Assembly (NCBI RefSeq): GCF_014650495.1
Contig: NZ_BMVB01000003.1
Span: 1-64,000 of the forward strand
Length of the DNA: 64,000 nt
Reading direction: 5' to 3'
Origin: Streptomyces cinnamoneus
GTDB lineage: Bacteria > Actinomycetota > Actinomycetes > Streptomycetales > Streptomycetaceae
Every line of letters starts with the position of its first letter. The first letter of the stretch is position 1. Positions 50,215 through 59,186 of this stretch are shown here, in pieces. The notes under the pieces are model-generated. The model worked only from the letters and a program-made list of their open reading frames with translations, was not told the DNA's origin and made no database searches. A program made the position numbers and the translations under genes.

Positions 50215-51342
50215 TTACGCGGGCTCGGCCATGAGCCGGTGGCAGGAATCGCCCAGCACATACGCCTCGTGGTGGCGCTGCGCTTGCTCCAGGCCGGCGA
50301 TCGTCACCGAGGTCTCCACGAGCATTCGGCACCGCTGCGTGCGCCGGCTGACGAACGCTCGGAGCCCCGCGCCGACAGACTCATGCCGCCCGAGTTCCTG
50401 GGCCAGCACGAGCCCGTCCTCGACGGCCAGGGCGGCGCCACTGGCCATCTGCGGGGCGGGCGCATGCGCGGCGTCACCGATGACCACGCCGTTGCCCCGG
50501 TTCCAGGCGCCCTCCAGGAGCGCCGTCAGCACCGGGCGGCGCACCACCGATTCCGACTCGGATATCAGGGAGCGGATCTCCTCCACCCGGCCCGGGAAGG
50601 TCTCCAGCAGTTGCCGCAGGCGCGGGGCGAGTTCGGCATCGGGCAGAACGCTCTGTTCCACTCCGTTCTCCGTCAGGAACACGTACGCCTGCCTGCCCGA
50701 GAGGGGCACGAGGCCGGCCGTGCCGGCCTTCCCGGCGAAATGATGGATCCCGGTGGCCCACAGCGGGCGGGGCACCAGAGCCCGCCAGACCATCTGCCCG
50801 TGAAAGTCGAGCGAGGTCTCAAGCCCCAGCAGGCGCCGCGCCGACGAGCGGATCCCGTCCGCGCCCACCAACAGCGCGACCCTCCGGACCGTCCCGTCCG
50901 ACAACCGCACGCGGACCAGTCCCCCCTCCTGATCCACCGCGGCCACGGTCACTCCGTGGCGTACCACTGCGCCACGCCGCTCGGCTTCCGCGTACAGGAT
51001 GCGGTGCAGTACAGGGCGTGCGATACCGACCATCGCCGGCCGCTGCGCACCGATCAGCCGCGGCAACTGGACCTCGCCCGCGGGCGCGCCGTTCATGTCC
51101 ACGTGCGTGATCGTGCCCATGCCGTAGCCCTCGGCCAGACATGCGTCCGAAAGGCCCAGCTCGTCCAGCGCGCGCAGCGACGGACCGGTCAGGCACAACC
51201 CCCATCCAGAAGGCGCCTCCGGCGGCCCGACCTCGGCGATCTCAACCTGCCATCCGCAGCGTGCCAGGGCAGTGGCCGCTGTCAGACCAGCCACGCCCGC
51301 ACCCACGATCACGGCCGTCCGTGCACTGCGATTGCTGTCCAT
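50215..51342 (-). CDS. FAD-dependent aromatic monooxygenase
   Basis: 375-residue PHBH-fold flavoprotein: TAVIVGAGVAGLTAATALAR (GxGxxG), the LVGADGIRSSARRLLG motif (DG, NADPH/FAD) and GVVIGDAAHAPAPQMASGAA (GDAAH). It is typical of salicylate- or hydroxybenzoate-type hydroxylases and of tailoring oxygenases. GGAGG precedes ATG 51342; the frame upstream of this ATG is not coding. Same direction as the dioxygenase, from which it is separated by the hydrolase remnant, so hydroxylation followed by ring cleavage is conceivable. Confidence 0.9.
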   Translation of the reverse strand: MDSNRSARTAVIVGAGVAGLTAATALARCGWQVEIAEVGPPEAPSGWGLCLTGPSLRALDELGLSDACLAEGYGMGTITHVDMNGAPAGEVQLPRLIGAQRPAMVGIARPVLHRILYAEAERRGAVVRHGVTVAAVDQEGGLVRVRLSDGTVRRVALLVGADGIRSSARRLLGLETSLDFHGQMVWRALVPRPLWATGIHHFAGKAGTAGLVPLSGRQAYVFLTENGVEQSVLPDAELAPRLRQLLETFPGRVEEIRSLISESESVVRRPVLTALLEGAWNRGNGVVIGDAAHAPAPQMASGAALAVEDGLVLAQELGRHESVGAGLRAFVSRRTQRCRMLVETSVTIAGLEQAQRHHEAYVLGDSCHRLMAEPA

Positions 51343-51513
51343 ATACGCCTCCAGAGCGCCGATTTCTCCGAAACCGTAGGGCGCGTCGACGCTCCGCCCT
51401 ATCCGAATCGGGCGGCGGCTATCCACTGTCGGCAAGCGGTCGTCCGAGAGGAACACCGGAGCCGGACCCGGACCGCCTCGTCGGCGGGCAGTCCCGCCCG
51501 TGCCGGCTCCGGG

Positions 51514-52033
51514 AGCGCCCTCACCGATGCCGGGTGCGCACGCATCTTCGCCGACGAGAAGTCCGGCAAGTACGCCGAGCGCGAGGAACTGTAGAGCGCC
51601 CTCGACTGCTCCGGGCCGGCGACACCCTCGTCGTCCCCTCCCTAGACCGGCTCGGCCGCTCGATCCAGGACCTCATCGCGATCGTGTCCGGGCTCGGAAG
51701 GCGCGGCATCGGCTTCACCTCGCTCCACGAGGCACTCGGCACCACCACCCCCGGCGGACGCCTGGTCTTCCACGTCTTCGCCGCCTCGCCGAGTTCATCC
51801 GCGAACTCATCGTCCAGGGGACCAACGAGGGCCTGGACGCCGCCCGCGCCCGCGGAGCCCATCTCGGCCGCCCGCCGGCCATGGCCGAAGAGCAGATCCG
51901 CCACGCGCGCGATCTGCTCACCCGGCCCGAGAAGACCGTCACGTCGATCGCCCGGCTCCTCGGCGTCTCCCAGAGCACGGTGTACAAGTACGTCCCGGGG
52001 CTGGCTGAAGGGCGGACGGATCGCGCTCGCTGA
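51514..52033 (+). pseudogene. Serine recombinase, frameshifted, no N-terminus
   Basis: Frames give CARIFADEKSGKYAEREEL, then GDTLVVPSLDRLGRSIQDLI, GFTSLHEALGTTTPGGRLVF, HVFA, and AEFIRELIVQGTNEGLDAAR, RHARDLLTRPEKTVTSIARL, LGVSQSTVYKYVPG. This is a resolvase/invertase lacking its catalytic N-terminus, with one stop and two frameshifts. It is related to the remnant at 16635-16944. Confidence 0.88.
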
Positions 52034-52083
52034 CACCACGGGCACACCAGGGCTTCCCGGGCCCACGCAACCTGCCGAGTAGC

Positions 52084-52120
52084 CGGGTCGCCGGGTCGCC
52101 TGGTCGCCTGGTCGCCGGAC
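52084..52120 (+). repeat. Short GGTCGCC tandem repeat
   Basis: Four or five imperfect 8-base units (GGTCGCCT/G) between the recombinase remnant and the next fragment. Confidence 0.7.
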
Positions 52121-52330
52121 AATGCTTTCGTCGTCATCCACCCCAACAAAGGCGAACCAGCCTGGTTCACCTCCGTCGCGACCCTGGATGAAGGCGGCTA
52201 CGAAGCCGTCTGCCGCGACACCATCCGCCGCGAACGCCACGCCGCCTCCGAGAAGAGCACCGGGCGGACTGCCCGCGATCTGACGATCTGGATAGCCGCC
52301 CGCACCTTTCCCGGGACAGCCCACTCAGCG
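52120..52330 (+). pseudogene. Hypothetical protein fragment
   Basis: Frame gives NAFVVIHPNKGEPAWFTSVA, TLDEGGYEAVCRDTIRRERH with good codon use but no start. It is probably part of a lost gene, cut at the repeat on the left. No family recognised. Confidence 0.3.
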
Positions 52331-52342
52331 CATCAGCAACTT

Positions 52343-52918
52343 CTAAAGCAAAGCCTGGCGCGCCGCGCGGTAGTGGAGGTAGACGACTCCTGAGCTGAAG
52401 GTGCGGGTCTCGACGAGTTCGAGATCCACCCTGCGCTCGCACCGGGGAAAGAACGGAATGCCACCGCCGACCAGTACCGGGTAGACCCTGGCCCGGTACT
52501 CGTCGATCAGGCCCAACGCGGCCGCCTCGGCGGCGAGAGTCGCGCCGCCGATCGCGATGTCGCCCTCCCCCGGCTCGGCCCGCAACCGCTCGATCTCCTC
52601 CGCCAGGCCACCGGAGGCCAAACGGGAATTGCCCTGCACCGCCGACAACGTAGTGGAGAACACCACCTTTGGGAGCAGCTTCCAGATCGCAGCCCACTCA
52701 AGCATCGAGTCGTCGAGCGATGGATCCTGGTCGGCGGTCTCCCAGTACAGCATCGTCTCGTACAACCGTCGCCCCAACAGATGGACGCCGACCCCCCGCA
52801 CCTCGTCGGTGACGAAACGAAAGACCTCCTCGTCGGGCGCCGTCCAGCCGAAGTCGCCGGCCGGCCCGACGATGTAGCCATCAAGTGAGACGCCCATCGA
52901 ATAGGTCACGCTGCGCAT
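52343..52918 (-). CDS. RibD C-terminal/dihydrofolate reductase-like protein
   Basis: 191-residue protein of the RibD_C family: MRSVTYSMGVSLDGYIVGPA, GVGVHLLGRRLYETMLYW, IAIGGATLAAEAAALGLIDE and YRARVYPVLVGGGIPFFP. The fold binds NADPH; single-domain members reduce unknown substrates and are not the riboflavin enzyme. GAGGAGGG precedes ATG 52918. Stand-alone gene. Confidence 0.9.
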   Translation of the reverse strand: MRSVTYSMGVSLDGYIVGPAGDFGWTAPDEEVFRFVTDEVRGVGVHLLGRRLYETMLYWETADQDPSLDDSMLEWAAIWKLLPKVVFSTTLSAVQGNSRLASGGLAEEIERLRAEPGEGDIAIGGATLAAEAAALGLIDEYRARVYPVLVGGGIPFFPRCERRVDLELVETRTFSSGVVYLHYRAARQALL

Positions 52919-53048
52919 CAGAAGCCCTCCTCGCGAACAGGGGTCGACACTACGACCGCCGGATGCCGCAGGACTCAGCGCGACGCGCGGAATCCCCTCA
53001 GATCTCCCCGCCCCACACGAAGATCATCACGAAGGGCGGCGATCGGGC

Positions 53049-53552
53049 TCACACGCTCTTGTCCAGCCCTCCCCTGACCACCTGTACGGTGCCGTCGTAC
53101 TTCTTACCGGTGTAGAAGAACGTCACATGGCGCTCGGTCCCCGCGGTGAGGGTGATCCGTCCCCGGGGGACGCACCGTCCGGTCCTGATCTCCTCCCCCA
53201 GCGTGATCGTCCTGCGGTCGTCACCGACCTCCTGCAGCACGAGAACCCCCTTGCACAGCAGCCCGGGAGCCGTGTACTCGATGCCGCCGACCTCGTCTCC
53301 CGGACCGGCATCGCCGATCGACACGGTGGCCGCGTAGGCGGACGGCCGCACGCCCTCCTCGGTGACGTCGCCCCGCCACTGCCCGAGGAACGCGTCCGGC
53401 ACGCCGCCGTCGTGCCGGGACGGGGAGCGGTCGGACGAGAAGGACGGCAGCCCGTACTTGCCGATCAGCGCAGCCAGCAGCGAGCCCAACGCCGTGATGA
53501 CCGCCGCCCACAGGGGAATGCTGCGATCGCTTCGGGAATGCGGTGCGGGCAT
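53049..53552 (-). CDS. Membrane-anchored hypothetical protein
   Basis: 167 residues: short cytoplasmic start (RSDRSIPL), one transmembrane helix (WAAVITALGSLLAALIGKYG) and an extracellular beta-rich part with two cysteines (GLLCKGVLVLQEVGDDRRTI, RTGRCVPRGRITLTAGTERH, YTGKKYDGTVQVV). The type N-terminal anchor plus FLGQWRGDV repeat occurs often beside Streptomyces kinases, but no family is certain. ATG 53552 or GTG 53561. Confidence 0.65.
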   Translation of the reverse strand: MPAPHSRSDRSIPLWAAVITALGSLLAALIGKYGLPSFSSDRSPSRHDGGVPDAFLGQWRGDVTEEGVRPSAYAATVSIGDAGPGDEVGGIEYTAPGLLCKGVLVLQEVGDDRRTITLGEEIRTGRCVPRGRITLTAGTERHVTFFYTGKKYDGTVQVVRGGLDKSV

Positions 53553-53682
53553 GCGGGCCACCTAAGGGATGAGCTGCAGAGAGACAGCGGATTCACATCG
53601 TGCAGGCTCGTGCGCACCCCGGAGCCGGGTTTCCCGCAATCCATGATTTTTTCGATTCGCCCGTCGAACAGCCGGCCGCCGA

Positions 53683-53997
53683 GTGGAGTACGCCGGCCCG
53701 AGCACCTCGGGGACCGCCACCGCCACCGAACGGTCCCGCGGCGACCGCGCGGAGCGGGCGGAGACCGGGAACAACGTCGGCCCGAGCTGCATGGTCACAC
53801 GCTGGGACGTCGAACGCGGCCGGGCCCTCGCCACCCCCGGCACGGCCAGGGCGCACAGCGCCTTCGAAGCCGAGGTGTACGTACTCCCCGAGAACGACGG
53901 CGATCGCGACGTGACCTTCGCGCTGCGCCAAACCCAGTTCTGCTTCGGGTTGCTCCCCTCGGTGCAGTTCGGTCACACCCCGCGGTCACCGGCCTGA
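53683..53997 (+). CDS. Hypothetical protein, possibly 5'-truncated
   Basis: 104 residues, strong codon bias (TGNNVGPSCMVTRWDVERGR, EAEVYVLPENDGDRDVTFAL, RQTQFCFGLLPSVQFGHTPR). Two cysteines. No good start or ribosome site, so the gene may be an old fragment. The 3' end overlaps the convergent GHKL gene by 12 bases. Confidence 0.4.
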   Translation: MEYAGPSTSGTATATERSRGDRAERAETGNNVGPSCMVTRWDVERGRALATPGTARAHSAFEAEVYVLPENDGDRDVTFALRQTQFCFGLLPSVQFGHTPRSPA

Positions 53998-54678
53998 CCG
54001 GCCCCCGTCGTCACGCTGGTCCACGAGGCGGACAGTCAGCTCGGGCCAGTGCTCGGACCACCGCGCCAGGTCATCCACCGTCAACGCCCACCGCGAGCCC
54101 AGGGCTTCGTCCGGCAGGAAGCGGACGCAGGTCCCCGTGGTCCCGTCGTTCTCGACGGGTTCCAGATCGGTCACCGGGATGCCGTACTCATAGCGCTGAC
54201 TCCAGGATCCGTTGAGACGACGGTTGGTATGGATCAGCCACTCGCTGAACGCTGCGACGACGGACATGCCGCGACGCGGATGCCCGTCCGGGAGCCGTTC
54301 CGCCTCCGGGACGTCGAAGAACCGAAGGTCCTTCGTGGCCATGACCGGCTTCTTCACTACACGGCCATGCTCGTCGACCCGGGTGTCGGTGCCTCGCCCG
54401 TCATCCTTTACTGACACGGAGCCGTCAGTATGCAGCGTGACCACGCACCGTCCGCCGCCCCGGCTCACTGCCTCGTCAGCGGCATAAGCAACGACCTCAA
54501 GAACGAGATGTCCCGGTCCGCCCGGAGCGAACTCTGCAGATTCCTTCCGGACCCGGCCGAGATGGTCCGCGTCCACGGTGCCGGCCCAGTCGTGCGTGGT
54601 GTTGACCCAAGAAGTCCTTGATCCATCCATCCGACAAGTATCCGCCGGGCTCTCGTTCAGGCTATCGATCTCATCCAC
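53986..54678 (-). CDS. Stand-alone GHKL ATPase domain protein (GyrB-like)
   Basis: 230 residues. HLVLEVVAYAADEAVSRGGG is the N-box region (E..AxDEA), SVSVKDDGRGTDTRVD the G1 box and PRRGMSVVAAFSEWLIHTNR the following loop, as in the ATP-binding domain of GyrB/ParE. No transducer, TOPRIM or kinase domain is present. Such truncated GyrB-like ATPases occur in Streptomyces, sometimes beside resistance genes. GTG 54678 or an internal ATG (MDGSRTSWV) may be the start. Confidence 0.75.
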   Translation of the reverse strand: MDEIDSLNESPADTCRMDGSRTSWVNTTHDWAGTVDADHLGRVRKESAEFAPGGPGHLVLEVVAYAADEAVSRGGGRCVVTLHTDGSVSVKDDGRGTDTRVDEHGRVVKKPVMATKDLRFFDVPEAERLPDGHPRRGMSVVAAFSEWLIHTNRRLNGSWSQRYEYGIPVTDLEPVENDGTTGTCVRFLPDEALGSRWALTVDDLARWSEHWPELTVRLVDQRDDGGRSGR

Positions 54679-54959
54679 TCAGCAGTTGGCTGGGCTCGGC
54701 GCACGTGGCCGGGCGAGGGCCAGGAAGCCGTGGGCCGATGGCCCGGTGCGGCCGCCCCGACCTCACGTCCGTGGAGGCGAGCCTGCCGCACCCGCTACTC
54801 CCGCCCCAGGACCGGTGACCGGATCGCGGCAATGCATGGCGGACGGGCGAACGTGTCACGCCGTGGGTACGCACGCTGGTGCGAGGCGAAAGTAGTCAGT
54901 AAGGTTGCGCTCTTCGGCGGGGCGGTGCCCGCGGGAGTCCTGAGAGCTGCACCTGAAAC

Positions 54960-55712
54960 ATGAGCTGTGACACGACTGACGTGTACTTGCGCCTCGATGC
55001 CGCCCTGGCCCGTGTGGCGACGGCCTTCCGCGGTATGACCGCACGGCCAGACGAATCGAACTGCGAGTGCCACTGGGGCAGCGCGGAGGAGCTCGCACTG
55101 CTGATGACGCCGGATACGGAGCTCGATCCGGACCTCCTCTACCGGACATGGTCCGCGTGCGACTGGAAGGACCACGCAGCGGTGCTGCGTCGCATCCTGC
55201 CCCAGTTCACCCCTGCCCTGGTCCGCGGCGATGTCGACGTCGGGCTCCTTCCGGAGGAAGTAGGGCGCTCCTTCGCCCGCAGCCAGTGGCAGCAATGGCC
55301 CGCACAGCAGAGGGACGCCGTGCGCGAGTTTCTCTGCGCATGGTGGGCGCACACTCTGGTCGACCCGGAACCGGTGGCGCCCGCGCACAGTGTCTTCGTC
55401 GTGTGCGCCGAGGCATCCGCCGACGTCGGCTCCTGGCTCAGCGTCTGGGAAGCCACCGACCATCCCTCAGCCGACCGGCACCTGGCCGAAGCTGTCGATC
55501 TCTGGGAGTACGACCTGTTGTGCGACGAGCTGCCGTGGAGCGCGTGGGACAACAAGGACGACATGTGCCGCGAACTGGCGCGGTGGCTGGTCCGGCACGC
55601 CCCGGCCCGGCTCCGGTCGCGCGGCGCACCCAAGCGGCTAATCCACCGGGTCCGGCTGCTCGGCCTCTCTCTTGCCGATCGCTGGGCGGACCCGCCCGCG
55701 TACCGCTTTTGA
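54960..55712 (+). CDS. Conserved hypothetical protein
   Basis: 250 residues, helical and tryptophan-rich (SNCECHWGSAEELALLMTPD, WSACDWKDHAAVLRRILPQF, AREFLCAWWAHTLVD-like segment). The C-x-C-H cluster near residue 35 might bind metal. ATG 54960 lacks a strong ribosome site. Codon use is excellent and there are no breaks. Family not recognised. Confidence 0.7.
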   Translation: MSCDTTDVYLRLDAALARVATAFRGMTARPDESNCECHWGSAEELALLMTPDTELDPDLLYRTWSACDWKDHAAVLRRILPQFTPALVRGDVDVGLLPEEVGRSFARSQWQQWPAQQRDAVREFLCAWWAHTLVDPEPVAPAHSVFVVCAEASADVGSWLSVWEATDHPSADRHLAEAVDLWEYDLLCDELPWSAWDNKDDMCRELARWLVRHAPARLRSRGAPKRLIHRVRLLGLSLADRWADPPAYRF

Positions 55713-55739
55713 ACCGCGGCGGCACACGAATGCGCCGCG

Positions 55740-55832
55740 GTGGACAACAGGCAAGCCGCCTTTGAGTAGCTGATCAGTCAGCCAGCGTGCATCCGTCCCG
55801 TTCACGGTCGTCGCGTTCGGGCTGCTGGTCAT
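55740..55832 (-). pseudogene. AICE/plasmid gene, N-terminal fragment
   Basis: From ATG 55832 the frame reads MTSSPNATTVNGTDARWLTD, QLLKGGLP and then loses coding character. The ATG overlaps the stop of the primase-polymerase remnant (ATGA at 55829-55832), the order found in pSAM2-like integrative elements. Confidence 0.5.
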
Positions 55833-56100
55833 CGCGGTTTCCCACCCTCTGTTGCAGTTCCTGTGGTAGTCAGCGGAGCCCCGGTGTGCACCAGTGCCGG
55901 CGCGGGATCGGTGATGCGGCGCACGGCCGATCGTTCGGCTGGTGTGAGAGCCGGGCCACGGTGGGTGCCGGCCGGGTCGAAGGGTTCGTCGGCGGCGGAC
56001 TTGGCGTAACGGCCGCACGCGGCGGTGAACCCCTGGGGAGGATCGGTGGTTCCGGCGAAGCCGAGCCAGCGTTCGACGGCGGGCAGGGCTCCGCGGGGTC
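55829..56100 (-). pseudogene. Primase-polymerase (AICE) C-terminal remnant
   Basis: Frame reads VERWLGFAGTTDPPQGFTAA, CGRYAKSAADEPFDPAGTHR, GPALTPAERSAVRRITDPAP and ends TEGGKPR. This resembles the C-terminus of the bifunctional primase/polymerase of actinomycete integrative elements. The catalytic part is absent; upstream is an 8-copy 7-bp repeat. From memory, not searched. Confidence 0.45.
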
Positions 56101-56104
56101 GGCG

Positions 56105-56161
<57 letters not shown>

Positions 56162-56215
56162 CCACGTATTCCAGATCATGCCGCAGCCCGCGCCAGCTCG
56201 GCGGGGAAGCTCTGA

Positions 56216-56425
56216 GTGACGCCACGACCTCGGCCGGATCCCGCCAGACCAGTAGCCAGCACGCGTGGCCAGCGATATTGCCGCGAGGCCGGTGCCTTCG
56301 ACACGGCGTTCTTCCGCCAGCAGCTGGAGGACAGCTGCCTGGCGCCGCCGCGGCTATTCGACGTTGCCTTCACCCCGCTGCGCGAACGGGATCTGACCGC
56401 CGTCGGTCTCGGCCAGGCAGCCTGA
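56216..56425 (+). pseudogene. Hypothetical protein fragment
   Basis: About 50 C-terminal residues with good codon use: RGQRYCREAGAFDTAFFRQQ, EDSCLAPPRLFDVAFTPLRE, RDLTAVGLGQAA. No convincing start. Lies within the AICE remnant; family unknown. Confidence 0.35.
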
Positions 56426-56455
56426 ACCAGGAGGTGCCCACCTGGTCACGTGTCT

Positions 56456-57049
56456 TCAGCGGCGCAGGACGTCGACGACGCGTTCCCTGCCCAAGATCAG
56501 GGCCGTCCTCGCATCCTTCGGGAGTGACGAGGTAGGGGCCGACCCACTTGCGGGGGTAGCCCGTCGGATCGTCGTCGTGGTCGAGACGGGCACGGCGGTG
56601 CGGCCGTACGAACCACCGGTGCCAGTAGATACGGCCGGCGGTGTCGCGGGCCCCGCGGTCGTCGTCGGGTGAGGGGCCGACGGATTGGCGGAGCGTGATG
56701 CAGCGGACCGGGGCGTCGGGGTGCTCGGCACCGGCCCGGCGCAGGCGTTTGCGGGCAGTGGCGTCAGGCTCGGTCTCGGTGTTCAGCGGGATCGTTGCGT
56801 TGAAGCCAATGGCCAGGTCGGATCGGCGTGGTGACCGAGTTGCTCCGGGGTGCGCCGGTACGGTCCGGCCTCGTCCAGGACCAGGACGCGCAGGGTCATT
56901 CCGGCCCGACACCACAGCACGGCCCGCGGCCGGCCAAGAGTCTTGGTGCGCGCGCTCGGCTCGCCGTCCCCGCTTGGCTGCGGCTCAACCAGGGGGCGTG
57001 TCCACCTGACAGCCAGCCGATCTGCGGTGTCGATGCCGTGTCGGGGCAC
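56456..57049 (-). pseudogene. AICE/phage-type hypothetical protein, frameshifted
   Basis: Frames give VLWCRAGMTLRVLVLDEAGP, YRRTPEQLGHHADP, then IGFNATIPLNTETEPDATAR, RCITLRQSVGP, IYWHRWFVRPHRRARL, PRKWVGPYLVTPEGCEDGPD and ERVVDVLRR. This pattern (HRWFVRPHRR, KWVGPYxVxPxGCEDxPxLG) is common in actinomycete integrative elements. Two frameshifts break it. Confidence 0.5.
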
Positions 57050-57157
57050 TGTCGGGGCTGTCGGTCGGATGTCGATGACTCGTCGGCGGGGCCTGGCACC
57101 TTTCCAGGAACGGCCGGCCGGAGCTCACCGGGCGGCCCCGATCCCGAAGGAGCCACC

Positions 57158-58288
57158 ATGCACACGCCCGTCACGATCATCGGCGCCGGACTCGGCGGAC
57201 TCACACTGGCCCGCGTCCTTCACGTCCACGGATTCCCGGTCACGGTCTACGAGGCGGAGTCCTCCCCGTCGGCGCGCACGCAGGGCGGGCTGCTCGACAT
57301 CCACGACTACAACGGGCAGCTCGCCCTCAAGGCGGCCGGCCTGATGGACGAATTCCACGCCGTCATCCTGGAGGGCCGTCAGGCGACGCGGGTCCTCGAC
57401 CGGGAAGGGACCGTCCTGCTCGACAAAGCCGACGACGGCACAGGCGGACGCCCCGAGGTGCTGCGCGGCGAGCTGCGACAGATACTGCTCGACTCGCTCC
57501 CGGCCGGCACCGTCCGGTGGGGGCACAAGGTCGCTCGCGCCCGTTTCCTCGGCGAGGGCCGCCACGAGGTGACGTTCGCCGACGGCAGCACCGTCGCCAC
57601 CAGCCTGCTGGTCGGCGCGGACGGCGCGTGGTCACGGGTCCGGCCGCTGCTCTCCACCGCCGTACCCGAGTACGCCGGCACGTCGTTCGTCGAGACGTAC
57701 CTGTTCGACGCCGACACCCGGCATCCCGCGGCCGCGAAGGCGGTCGGCGGCGGAATGCTGATAGTGCCCGCGCCGGGTAGGGATATCTTCGCTCACCGCG
57801 AGAGCGGCGACACCCTGCACACCTACGTGGCGCTGGCCAAGCCGCAGGACTGGTTCGCCGCCATCGATTTCACCGATGCCGCCGCGGCCACCGCGCGGAT
57901 CGCGGAGGAGTTCGAGGGCTGGGCACCGGAACTCACCGCCCTGATCACCGACGGCGACACCGCGCCGGTCCTGCGCCCCCACTACGCCCTGCCGGCCGGG
58001 CACCGGTGGGACCGGGTGCCGGGGGTGACCCTCCTCGGCGACGCCGCCCACCTCGCGGCCCCGAACGGCGAAGGCGCCAACCTGGCCATGCTCGACGGCG
58101 CCGAACTCGGCAAGGCCCTCGCCGCGCATCCCGACGACATCGAAGCCGCGCTCACCGAGTACGAGCAGGCCATGTTCCCCCGCAGCACCGAGGTCGCCGC
58201 TTTTGAAGGTGCCGAGCTTCACGGGATCGACTCCGACCACAACACAGCCCACAGCCTGATCAACAGGATCACCGCGAAGGGCCAATGA
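57158..58288 (+). CDS. TetX-like FAD-dependent monooxygenase
   Basis: 376-residue flavoprotein: TIIGAGLGGLTLARVLHVHG (GxGxxG), the TetX-type segment ARTQGGLLDIHDYNGQLALK, LVGADGAWSRVRPLLS and VTLLGDAAHLAAPNGEGANL (GDAAH). The GGxLDxHxxxGQxAxxxAGL signature and length match TetX and its actinobacterial relatives, which hydroxylate and inactivate tetracyclines; similar enzymes act on other aromatics. AAGGAG lies before ATG 57158. An IS30 remnant separates it from a DHA2 exporter 900 bases downstream. Tetracycline activity is inference. Confidence 0.88.
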   Translation: MHTPVTIIGAGLGGLTLARVLHVHGFPVTVYEAESSPSARTQGGLLDIHDYNGQLALKAAGLMDEFHAVILEGRQATRVLDREGTVLLDKADDGTGGRPEVLRGELRQILLDSLPAGTVRWGHKVARARFLGEGRHEVTFADGSTVATSLLVGADGAWSRVRPLLSTAVPEYAGTSFVETYLFDADTRHPAAAKAVGGGMLIVPAPGRDIFAHRESGDTLHTYVALAKPQDWFAAIDFTDAAAATARIAEEFEGWAPELTALITDGDTAPVLRPHYALPAGHRWDRVPGVTLLGDAAHLAAPNGEGANLAMLDGAELGKALAAHPDDIEAALTEYEQAMFPRSTEVAAFEGAELHGIDSDHNTAHSLINRITAKGQ

Positions 58289-58339
58289 GCCACTCAAGCC
58301 CCGAACTGCTGCTCTTCTCACCGCCCTCCGGGCCGCCTG

Positions 58340-58850
58340 CGCGACTGCAGGATCTTCAAGAAACCGTGGCGGGCCCAGCAGGACGAGGTCCGGCAGCGGT
58401 GGCGGGCGGGTGAGTCGTTCGACGCGATGGGCCGGGCCCTGGGCGTCCCGATGCACGGGATCCGGCTCTTCTTCGCCCAGGCCGGCGGCGTGCGGCAGGC
58501 GCCGCGGAAACGCACTGACCGGCACCGGGCGGCCGCCGAACGCGAGGAGTTCTCGCGCGAGCATCGCGGCGGGCGAGTCCGCTCGCTGAATGGCTCGACG
58601 TCTCGGCAGAGCGCCGTCGACTGTGTCACGGGAGATCGCACGCGACGGCGGGAGGGAGCACCTATCGGGCCACCGTCGCGGATCATCAGGCGCGTCAGCG
58701 GGCCCGGCGCCCCCAACCGACTCCCCCGCCAATGCCCCCAAGAACGCCGACCTCCGCAAATACAGCCAGCAGGACCTCGACTCCATCGCCGCCGAGCTGA
58801 ACGACCGCCCACGCAAGTGGACAAGGACAAGTGGACAAGGAGTGACGCAA
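58340..58850 (+). pseudogene. IS30-family transposase, internally deleted
   Basis: Frames give GRALGVPMHGIRLFFAQAGG, AAGESARRMARRLGRAPSTV and SREIARDGG (IS30 helix-turn-helix), then directly NAPKNADLRKYSQQDLDSIA and AELNDRPRK, the extreme C-terminus. The catalytic middle is missing. Closely related to the remnant at 17060-17752. Confidence 0.88.
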
Positions 58851-59186
58851 TGTCCGGTGTACACAGGGCCCGGGGGGTGTCGTACCGTGAAGGAGTTCCT
58901 GCGCCGGAGAATTCGGCGGCAGTGTTCGGACGTCCTGTTCCTTCTGTAGCGATCTTGAGGTGACTTCGCATCCCCCAGGCCCTGTAGCCGTCCGTGTTCC
59001 CCCACGTTCTGATGATGTGAACGTGCCCGGGGGCGGACGTCGCACTGGCCTGAGTTGCGTCACCCACCCCCGTAGTTTCCTGTCATTTCCCGGGTGCAGC
59101 TCTGCCGACTGCCCCGGGTTTGGTGTTCTCCGGCCCCGGCGCGGCCGACGGCGAGCTTCCCGCTTCCTTGGATCAGGAGTCCCGCC
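58851..59186. other. Gap upstream of the MFS gene
   Basis: About 335 bases; no gene recognised. GGAG at 59176-59179 is the ribosome site for ATG 59187. Confidence 0.35.
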
